Positions 1-5,505 of a stretch of DNA of 29,992 nucleotides are shown here, in pieces; position 1 is the first letter of the stretch, and each line of letters starts with the position of its first letter. The stretch is from a virus, in IMG/VR virus record IMGVR_UViG_3300025759_000452, positions 1 through 29,992 of that record, one strand, 5' to 3'. Made by a program: the position numbers and the translations under genes. Below the pieces are notes generated by a model. That model was not told the origin of the DNA and searched no databases. It worked only from the letters and a program-made list of their open reading frames with translations.

Positions 1-1293
1 ACGGCGCCGTTTAGCGGCGGCAAGAAACGAGCGTTGTTCTTCCCCCACCCCGATGGGTGGAAGGCGAGAAGCCTGGACGGAAAGTCCTTCACCAGCAAGG
101 CGGGCGGAACCTACGGGTTCTGGAATCTGGACCGGGTGAGGGGGCAGAAGGTCGTTCACATCACCGAGGGGGAGTTGGATGCTTGCGCGCTGGAGGAGGT
201 CGGCTATCGGGCATGTTCGGTTCCCCATGGGGCGCCCGACAAGCCGGTGGAGGATGTCGAGCGCGGCTACGGCTACGCGATTGACGCCCTAGACGCCTTC
301 GCGGGGGCAGAGCAGATCGTTCTGTGGACGGACGAAGACGGTCCGGGCCAGTTGTTGCGGGCCGATCTGGTTAAGATTTTCGGCGCGGCGCGCTGTTGCT
401 TTGTCGAGTTGCCGAAGAAAGACCCGAACGAGGTTTTGCGTGATCTTGGCCCGGATGCGCTGAAATCCGTCCAGTGGAAGCCGTGGCCTGTCGATGGGTT
501 GTATCGGCTGTCCGACATTCCCGAGCCTCCCAGCTTCGAGTTGTGGAACCCCGGTTTCCCGGAGTGGGAAAGCAAACTCCGATTGGCTCCGCGAACATTC
601 AGCGTTCTGACCGGACATCCGGGCCACGGCAAGACGCATCTGTTCATGCAAGTTTGGACGCAGATCGCCCGTGCCCACGGGGTTGTCGTGGCGGTGGCGA
701 GCTTCGAGACGCGAGCCAGACCGCACCATCGGCGGAATATCCGCCAGATTATTCATGGCCGGCCGGAAAAAGACCTGACGGACCAGGAACGGTCGGACGC
801 GGACGCCTGGATTGAAGAGCGGTTTCTGTGGATGGAACACCCGTCCCGGCGGACCGATCTGCGCTGGCTTCTGGATACAGCGGAAGTGGCTTGTCATCGC
901 CACGGCGCGCGGGTGGTGCAGATCGACCCGTGGAACCGGCTGGAATCGACCCGCCCTGATGGGATGAAGGAAACCGACTACATCGGGCAGTGCATTCGGG
1001 AAATGTACGACTTTGCGCGGGACATGAACTGCCACGTCCAGGTGGTCGCGCACCCTGCGAAATCAGACGGCCAGCGCAAGGGCGCCCCGCCGATCCTGGA
1101 CGATATTTCAGGCTCAAAGCATTGGGACAATATGGCCGATCAAGGCTTCGTGGTGCATCGCCCGAAAGTGTTTGAGGACGGCGAGCGCAAGACCGAGGCG
1201 GCGCTGTATGTGCGGAAGGCCCGATTCGAGGAACTCGGCTACCCGTGCAAGCTGCAGGTCAACCTGAACCTGACCACCGGCCGTTTTGAATGA
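1..1293 (+). CDS. Primase-helicase (TOPRIM + RecA-type helicase), 5'-truncated
   Basis: The reading frame is open from the first base, so the N-terminus (where a zinc finger would sit) lies outside the window; 430 codons are visible. A TOPRIM-like segment is at about 151-235 (HITEGELDACALEE) with the acidic DEDG motif near 328-339. Walker A is GHPGHGKT at 613-636, and the Walker B-like strand ARVVQIDPW is near 907-933. It is followed by VVAHPAK and an SGSKHWDNMAD stretch typical of DnaB/T7 gp4/Twinkle motor domains. In this family the protein unwinds the fork and may prime synthesis. Whether the primase half is catalytically complete cannot be judged. The gene ends at 1293, just before an HTH gene. 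Alternative: a primase-inactive Twinkle-type helicase. Confidence 0.88.
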   Translation, partial: TAPFSGGKKRALFFPHPDGWKARSLDGKSFTSKAGGTYGFWNLDRVRGQKVVHITEGELDACALEEVGYRACSVPHGAPDKPVEDVERGYGYAIDALDAFAGAEQIVLWTDEDGPGQLLRADLVKIFGAARCCFVELPKKDPNEVLRDLGPDALKSVQWKPWPVDGLYRLSDIPEPPSFELWNPGFPEWESKLRLAPRTFSVLTGHPGHGKTHLFMQVWTQIARAHGVVVAVASFETRARPHHRRNIRQIIHGRPEKDLTDQERSDADAWIEERFLWMEHPSRRTDLRWLLDTAEVACHRHGARVVQIDPWNRLESTRPDGMKETDYIGQCIREMYDFARDMNCHVQVVAHPAKSDGQRKGAPPILDDISGSKHWDNMADQGFVVHRPKVFEDGERKTEAALYVRKARFEELGYPCKLQVNLNLTTGRFE

Positions 1294-1297
1294 ACCG

Positions 1298-1310
1298 ACT
1301 ACAGGGAGTG
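1298..1310 (+). repeat. 13-bp direct repeat, copy 1 (RBS cassette)
   Basis: ACTACAGGGAGTG occurs here and again exactly at 2060-2072. Each copy supplies a GGGAG-type Shine-Dalgarno sequence for the gene just downstream (1317 and 2079). The two copies bracket the HTH gene and the methyltransferase remnant. Confidence 0.7.
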
Positions 1311-1316
1311 GTGAGC

Positions 1317-1679
1317 ATGGCTGACATCATGGAGAAGTCGAAAGTGTGTGCGCTGATCGCACTGTTGCGCCGGGGCCTGTCGGTGCCGGAAGTCGCGCGG
1401 CAGATCGGCGTCGGTCAAAGCACGGTCAAGAACTGGCGCTGCCGTGTTGGCGACGAAGACCCGGAAGAGGTTTGGGAGGACGTTGCCGAGGAATATGCGC
1501 ACAAGCGCGGCGGCGACATGCTGCGCAAGGCACAGATCGACTTTCGCCCGCGCCCGCTTCGCGACCCCGAAGACGTGTGGTGGGAGAAGCTGGACGGCCA
1601 GGTGTTCGAGGACGTTCGCGTTCGCGCCATGCCGACCGTGGACATGCGGGCGCCGGTGATGGAAGGGCGGACCTTGTGA
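1317..1679 (+). CDS. Small helix-turn-helix DNA-binding protein
   Basis: 120 aa if it starts at ATG 1317, which has GGGAG about 8 bases upstream. An in-frame ATG at 1290 overlaps the helicase stop but has no Shine-Dalgarno, so 1317 is preferred. Residues about 14-37 (LRRGLSVPEVARQIGVGQST) read as a helix-turn-helix of the homeodomain-like/transposase-repressor type; the sequence continues VKNWR. The rest is charged and matches no family I know. The stop overlaps the GTG of the next gene (GTGA). Likely a phage regulator or a DNA-binding accessory factor of replication; the target is unknown. Confidence 0.7.
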   Translation: MADIMEKSKVCALIALLRRGLSVPEVARQIGVGQSTVKNWRCRVGDEDPEEVWEDVAEEYAHKRGGDMLRKAQIDFRPRPLRDPEDVWWEKLDGQVFEDVRVRAMPTVDMRAPVMEGRTL

Positions 1680-1990
1680 GCGCCTATTACAACGAGAACG
1701 ATCCGGTCGCGGCGGAATGGCTGCGCAATCTGATTGCCACGGGTGGCGGCGCTCTCCCAGAACCCTTCGCCAGCGCGCTTCACGGCTTCTGGCGAGATGC
1801 TGACTGGCTTCTCTGCACGGATGGAAAGTGGCGCCCGGTTGAACCCGGCACATTCCCGCTGGCTGATGGGATACCCAACCGAGTGGGACGCCTGCGCGCC
1901 TACGGAAACGCCATCGTCCCGCAAGTCGCGGCGGAAGTGATCAAGGCTTATGGAGGCTGGGCCGCGCTCCGGGCGCGGGGGGAGGGGTAG
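1676..1990 (+). pseudogene. Internally deleted DNA cytosine-5 methyltransferase remnant
   Basis: The ORF starts at GTG 1676, overlapping the previous stop, and encodes 104 aa. Its first 20 residues ([20 protein letters not shown]) match the amino end of a phage/alphaproteobacterial Dcm-type methyltransferase family. From about residue 33 the sequence ([20 protein letters not shown], later [19 protein letters not shown]) matches the carboxy end of the same family, including the RxxxYGNA region that contacts SAM and packs against the catalytic domain. The middle of the enzyme is missing: the SAM motif FxGxGG, the PCQ catalytic loop, ENV and the target-recognition domain. The junction is in frame. 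As written it cannot methylate DNA. It is either a decaying gene or a small retained protein; the open frame and coupled start leave this undecided. Confidence 0.8.
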
Positions 1991-2059
1991 ATGGTGTGCC
2001 CATCCTGCCGCCCACCGACCAGGAGGGCGAATAGATGGCGTTCCATGCGTAGGGCGGGC

Positions 2060-2072
2060 ACTACAGGGAGTG
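2060..2072 (+). repeat. 13-bp direct repeat, copy 2 (RBS cassette)
   Basis: Second exact copy of ACTACAGGGAGTG (first at 1298-1310). It lies just upstream of ATG 2079 and supplies GGGAG. A shorter related string, CAGGGAGT, recurs near 2879 inside the spacer of the 2864 promoter. Confidence 0.7.
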
Positions 2073-2078
2073 TAGGTG

Positions 2079-2318
2079 ATGACCAAGCTAGAGGAAGTGG
2101 CGCGTGCTCTGTACGCGGTCGCGGGACAAACAGGCGACTGGGACAGCGAGACAGAGGGCAAGCGGGCGTTCTACCGCCACTGCGCCCGCGCCGCCATAGA
2201 GGCCATGCGGGAGCCGACGCCCTACATGGTCATGCACGGCTATACGAAGCAGACGCGCGACCCTCGAACCGTCGAAAAGCAATGGGAAGCCATGATCGAC
2301 GCAGCACTGGAGGAGTAG
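2079..2318 (+). CDS. Conserved phage hypothetical protein, 79 aa
   Basis: Starts at ATG 2079 behind the repeated GGGAG cassette; GTG 2076 is an alternative. The first half (LEEVARALYAVAGQTGDWDS, then RHCARAAIEAMREP) resembles small helical proteins found in many alphaproteobacterial phages and prophages, in which an LE.VARALY start and an ARAAIEAMREP core recur. No catalytic motif, membrane segment or metal site is visible. It abuts the next gene, whose GTG follows directly on its TAG. Function unknown. Confidence 0.75.
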   Translation: MTKLEEVARALYAVAGQTGDWDSETEGKRAFYRHCARAAIEAMREPTPYMVMHGYTKQTRDPRTVEKQWEAMIDAALEE

Positions 2319-2837
2319 GTGGACAGAGAACCCAAACCGCGCGACTCCGGCTTTTACGAGGAGATCGACGCCGCGACCGCAGACGGAGGGCACAAGCGCC
2401 CGGTGCAGCGATTCTCGATCCCGGACGGGACGGGCGTGCGCGTTCTGGACGAACACCCGCTCGACCGGCTGAAACAGCGTGGCACCATCGACCGGCGCCA
2501 GCATGACGCGGGAATCTTGTACTATGGACAATGGCTGCGCTGCCGGCCAGGCGGATACACCGCGATCAACCCGGACAACATCAATGCCGGGGAGATTCCG
2601 CGCAAAGCCGAGTTCACGCCAGACACCCAACTTGACGCGGACCGGGATATTCGGGAGGCGGACCGGGCTATCGGCAAGGTCAACGCGGCCATGATTCGGT
2701 ATATCTGCGCGGAGGCCAGAACCATCGCGGATTGGGTCACGCGCATGAACCGCACGGGGACGAAGACCAACCCGCAGCGGGAGGTCGGCCGGCTGATCGC
2801 GGCCCTGGAATGCCTCGCCGCACACTACCGGCTGTAA
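2319..2837 (+). CDS. DUF6456-like putative regulator, 172 aa
   Basis: Starts at GTG 2319 immediately after the previous stop, with GGAGGAG overlapping that stop region as a strong ribosome-binding site. The N-terminal third is charged. The core HPLDRLKQRGTIDRRQHDAG and the end REVGRLIAALECLAAHYRL resemble the alphaproteobacterial DUF6456 pattern (a hydrophobic helix, a cysteine mid-domain, and a terminal ALxxLAxHYxL helix). That family is often called a putative transcriptional regulator, but its activity is not established. It is the last gene before a promoter-bearing gap, so it probably ends the replication-side cluster. Family assignment by eye only. Confidence 0.7.
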   Translation: MDREPKPRDSGFYEEIDAATADGGHKRPVQRFSIPDGTGVRVLDEHPLDRLKQRGTIDRRQHDAGILYYGQWLRCRPGGYTAINPDNINAGEIPRKAEFTPDTQLDADRDIREADRAIGKVNAAMIRYICAEARTIADWVTRMNRTGTKTNPQREVGRLIAALECLAAHYRL

Positions 2838-2863
2838 GCACAAATCATGAAACACACAAGGGG

Positions 2864-2892
2864 TTGACACGTTAATGTGCAGGGAGTACATT
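2864..2892 (+). promoter_or_regulatory. Sigma70-like promoter upstream of the protease gene
   Basis: TTGACA at 2864-2869, a 17-base spacer, then TACATT at 2887-2892 (4 of 6 to consensus, with the conserved first T, second A and last T). The expected start is near 2899, about 35 bases before TTG 2934. It lies in a 96-base gap between two rightward genes. The perfect -35 and optimal spacing make it one of the best promoters in the window. Confidence 0.72.
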
Positions 2893-2933
2893 CGGCTAAG
2901 TAGGAAAATAGCGCCATCATCCGATTTGTCGAA

Positions 2934-3542
2934 TTGTTCGCCGCTGCGGTCTTTCTGGTCGCGGCGTTTTTTGTGCTTGTCCCTCGCCAAGAGGACGCTT
3001 TGGCTGTTGCCAAGATTGAGACGTTGATCGGGCACGGGACAGGCTTCGCGATCAGCAGGCGTTACGTCATCACAAACAGGCATGTGGTTGGCAGCGCCGG
3101 CCGCGTCACGGTCAGGTTTGGCAGGCTCACACTTTCTGGCGAGGTTGTGTACCGGTCCAAGACGATTGACATGGCTGTGATCCGGGTCAAGGCGGCGCCG
3201 CATTGGCTGCCACTGGCTTGTGATTCGGGCAATATGATTGGCCGCCAGGTGCGAGTGATCGGGTATCCATCTCAGCTTGGCCTTCAGATCACGCGGGGTT
3301 GGACGACGGGTTGGTATCGCGGCCATCTGATGTTGACCGCGCAGATTCTGCCGGGGTCGTCTGGCAGTCCGGTTTTGCATCGTGGCCGCGTGGTTGGTTT
3401 GATTTTTGCGGGGATCGGAACCCGGATTGGATTTGGGACGTTCATCCCGCATGGCTTCAACCTTGCTGTGAAGATTTCGCGGGTATGCGGGGAACTTCGC
3501 AAGCACAACTTTATCAGATGGGACCGCCACTATGCAGCCTGA
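2934..3542 (+). CDS. Membrane-anchored trypsin-like serine protease
   Basis: A hydrophobic N-terminus (FAAAVFLVAAFFVLV) reads as a signal anchor or signal peptide, so the enzyme should act in the periplasm or at the inner membrane. A complete catalytic triad is visible: His50 in TNRHVV, Asp79 in DMAVI and Ser143 in PGSSGSPV, the chymotrypsin/DegP arrangement. No PDZ domain follows, and about 200 aa is a minimal protease domain. The start is uncertain: TTG 2934 is the only conventional start codon after the in-frame TAG at 2901 and has no clear Shine-Dalgarno. It has its own promoter (2864-2892), and a terminator-like hairpin lies over its first codons. A role in envelope takeover, exclusion or virion maturation is conjecture. 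Confidence 0.85.
   Translation: MFAAAVFLVAAFFVLVPRQEDALAVAKIETLIGHGTGFAISRRYVITNRHVVGSAGRVTVRFGRLTLSGEVVYRSKTIDMAVIRVKAAPHWLPLACDSGNMIGRQVRVIGYPSQLGLQITRGWTTGWYRGHLMLTAQILPGSSGSPVLHRGRVVGLIFAGIGTRIGFGTFIPHGFNLAVKISRVCGELRKHNFIRWDRHYAA
2939..2972 (+). terminator. Terminator-like hairpin inside the protease start region
   Basis: CGCCGC (2939-2944) pairs with GCGGCG (2961-2966) across a 16-base loop and is followed directly by six T (2967-2972). It sits about 70 bases downstream of the predicted transcription start and within the first 13 codons of the protease ORF. It could be an attenuator or end a short RNA. Against this, the large loop weakens it, and GCG GCG TTT TTT simply encodes Ala-Ala-Phe-Phe of the membrane segment. 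Confidence 0.4.
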
Positions 3543-3717
3543 TGATGAGGACCGCGTGCCGTTCTTTGATTTCATCGAGGACAAGGACGGGACGTGGTGG
3601 GGCATTATGGTCCTGGCGGAATGCGCCACCGAGGAAGAGGCCGCCGATTGGTTCGAGGACATGATCGACCGCGACGTGGCTGTGGTGGAGCTTGATCCAG
3701 ATGTGGCGGTTCACTGA
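3532..3717 (+). CDS. Small acidic hypothetical protein, 61 aa
   Basis: Starts at ATG 3532, overlapping the protease stop by 11 bases, and ends with a TGATG overlap into the next gene. The protein is very acidic (about a third D/E) with a W-rich core (DGTWWGIMVLAECATEEEAA) and a DRDVAVVELDPD tail. The pattern, strand-strand then an AxxEEEA helix, suggests a small alpha/beta fold; the next gene has a similar W-rich, acid-helix layout. No function recognised. Confidence 0.7.
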   Translation: MQPDDEDRVPFFDFIEDKDGTWWGIMVLAECATEEEAADWFEDMIDRDVAVVELDPDVAVH

Positions 3718-3854
3718 TGGGTTTGGCCCAAGTGGCAGAGGGCGAGGACGGGCGCTGGTACGTGATCCACGTTTGGTCCTGGCACGATGCCCGCGAAGAC
3801 GCGGAAGCGGAACTGGCGCGGATCGAAGCGCGGGCAGAACAGGCGGAGCATTGA
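3717..3854 (+). CDS. Very small acidic hypothetical protein, 45 aa
   Basis: ATG 3717 overlaps the preceding TGA, and its own TGA (3852-3854) is followed immediately by the GTG of terS. This packing on both sides supports a real gene despite its length. The sequence has a W/Y-rich strand (DGRWYVIHVWSWHDA) then an acid/arginine helix (EAELARIEARAEQAEH). It echoes the 61-aa neighbour: a tryptophan-bearing strand followed by an A.EDAEAE helix. The two may therefore be diverged relatives. Function unknown. Confidence 0.65.
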   Translation: MGLAQVAEGEDGRWYVIHVWSWHDAREDAEAELARIEARAEQAEH

Positions 3855-4223
3855 GTGAGCAAGAACGGGCGACCGCGAAAAATCAAAAGCCCAGAGGAGT
3901 TCGACAAGCTCGTTGACGCCTATGTGCAAAAATGCCAATCGGCTGAGGCGCCGATCACATGGACAGGCGTTGCCTTAGCCCTTGGGTTTACCAGTCGAGA
4001 AGCCATTGATGAGTATGCGAAATACGACGGCTTTTCTGACTCGGTGAAAAGAGCGAAACTGATCGTTGAGAACGCATATGAAGCGCGCCTTCATGGAAAC
4101 AGCCCCACGGGGGCAATTTTCGCGCTGAAGAACATGCGATGGTCTGATCGGCAGGAAATCAGTGGCCCGGACGGCGGGCCGCAAGAGATTACCTTGAACC
4201 TGAACGGGCCGCGTGCAGATTAA
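3855..4223 (+). CDS. Terminase small subunit
   Basis: 122 aa from GTG 3855, directly after the previous stop and overlapping the large subunit start by 11 bases. An N-terminal basic GRPRK patch, then helices around residues 15-60 (EEFDKLVDAYVQKC ... VALALGFTSREAIDEY), form a helix-turn-helix-like pac-recognition region. A central helix (VKRAKLIVENAYEARL) and the GAIFALKNMRWSDRQE stretch are highly typical of P22 gp3-like/phage small terminases. In the family it forms a ring that recognises the packaging start and regulates the large subunit. Position and sequence agree. Confidence 0.88.
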   Translation: MSKNGRPRKIKSPEEFDKLVDAYVQKCQSAEAPITWTGVALALGFTSREAIDEYAKYDGFSDSVKRAKLIVENAYEARLHGNSPTGAIFALKNMRWSDRQEISGPDGGPQEITLNLNGPRAD

Positions 4224-5505
4224 CTTCGAGTTGCGTGCGGCTCAGGCGGAGATCCTTGGTGAGTTAAAGCGGTTCAACGTCCTGGTGTGTCATAGGCGCT
4301 TCGGGAAGACCGTGTTGTGTATCGCCCGGCTTGCGCAAGACGCGCTGGCGAACAAACAGAACGCGCCGCGCTACGCATACATTGCCCCGTTGTTCCGCCA
4401 GGCGAAGCAGGTGGCATGGGACTATCTGAAGCTGTTCGCGGCCAACATTCCCGGCGCTTCGATCAACGAGGCGGAATTGCGGTGCGATCTGCCGAATGGC
4501 GGGCGCATCCAATTGTTCGGGGCTGACAACTACGACGCCTTGCGGGGGATCTACCTCGACGGCGTTGTGATGGACGAATATGCCCAGATGCCGCCGAAGG
4601 CATGGTCGGAGGTTATTCGGCCGGCGCTGAGTGACCGCAAGGGTTGGGCGATCTTCATCGGCACGCCGAAGGGCAAGAACCAGTTCTGGAAGTTGTATTA
4701 CGAGAACCGGGATGCGCCGGACTGGTACTGCGGCATGTTCCGGGCAAGCGAGACGGGCATCCTGGACCCAGAGGAGTTGGAATCGGCGCGCCGCTCGATG
4801 AGCGAAGACGAGTTTGAACAGGAATATGAGTGTTCGTTCGCTGCCGCGCTTCAAGGCGCTTATTTCGGCAAACTCATGACGCAGGCGGATCGCGACGGGC
4901 GCATTGGATTGGTGCCGTATCAAGAGAACATCCCGGTCAACACGGCATGGGATATTGGCATCGGGGATGATACGGCGATCTGGTTCTTTCAGCAGTTGGG
5001 ACCGGAAATCGCGATCATCGACTACATCCAGGAGTCGGGGCAGGGTCTTGGGCACTATGTCCGCGCGCTTCAAGACAAGGCCTACATTTACGGCACGCAC
5101 TATGTGCCGCACGACTTCAAGGCCAGGGAATTCGGGTCGGGCAAGTCGCGAGAAGAACAAGCGCGGTCGCTTGGCCTGAAGGTCAAGGTGGTGCCGCAGC
5201 TTAGTGTCGATGACGGCATCAACGCCGCTCGGCTGATAATCCCGCGCTGCAGGTTCGATGAAAAGAAGGCGGCTTATGGCATTGAATGCCTGCGCCAGTA
5301 CCGGCGCGAGTGGGACGAGAAGCTAAACGACTTCAAGCAAAGACCGCTACACGATTGGGCCAGCCACGGGGCTGACGCCTTCCGTACAATGGCGGTTGGG
5401 GTCAGGGACCAATACCACAAGCCCGAGCCGACATGGCCGGCCTCGCAGACATTCAACGAGATGTTCCAGAATCATATCGGGCATCGAGGGGACAGCAGGA
5501 TTTGA
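4213..5505 (+). CDS. Terminase large subunit (ATPase-nuclease)
   Basis: 430 aa, starting at GTG 4213 inside the end of the small subunit. The ATPase domain shows a Walker A-like CHRRFGKT at residues 26-33, Walker B GVVMDE at 117-122 and the coupling motif FIGTPKG at 148-154. The RNase H-like nuclease half begins near residue 245 (NTAWDIGIGDD, with Asp247), has Asp270 in IIDY, and ends with an acidic HGADAF motif near residue 395. All elements of a headful-type packaging motor are present and the length is normal. It docks on the portal, translocates DNA into the prohead and cuts it. The C-terminus overlaps the portal gene start by 4 bases. Confidence 0.95.
   Translation: MQINFELRAAQAEILGELKRFNVLVCHRRFGKTVLCIARLAQDALANKQNAPRYAYIAPLFRQAKQVAWDYLKLFAANIPGASINEAELRCDLPNGGRIQLFGADNYDALRGIYLDGVVMDEYAQMPPKAWSEVIRPALSDRKGWAIFIGTPKGKNQFWKLYYENRDAPDWYCGMFRASETGILDPEELESARRSMSEDEFEQEYECSFAAALQGAYFGKLMTQADRDGRIGLVPYQENIPVNTAWDIGIGDDTAIWFFQQLGPEIAIIDYIQESGQGLGHYVRALQDKAYIYGTHYVPHDFKAREFGSGKSREEQARSLGLKVKVVPQLSVDDGINAARLIIPRCRFDEKKAAYGIECLRQYRREWDEKLNDFKQRPLHDWASHGADAFRTMAVGVRDQYHKPEPTWPASQTFNEMFQNHIGHRGDSRI

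Noticed and set aside
1991-2506. Plus-strand 171-codon frame starting just after the methyltransferase remnant
   Set aside because: It overlaps two better-supported genes (2079 and 2319) in another frame, and its translation is R/G/A-rich without any motif.
2088-3662. A 524-codon minus-strand open frame opposite the small genes and the protease
   Set aside because: It runs antisense across several well-supported plus-strand genes, has composition typical of GC-rich shadow frames (R, P, H, L rich), and no recognisable domain or start signal.
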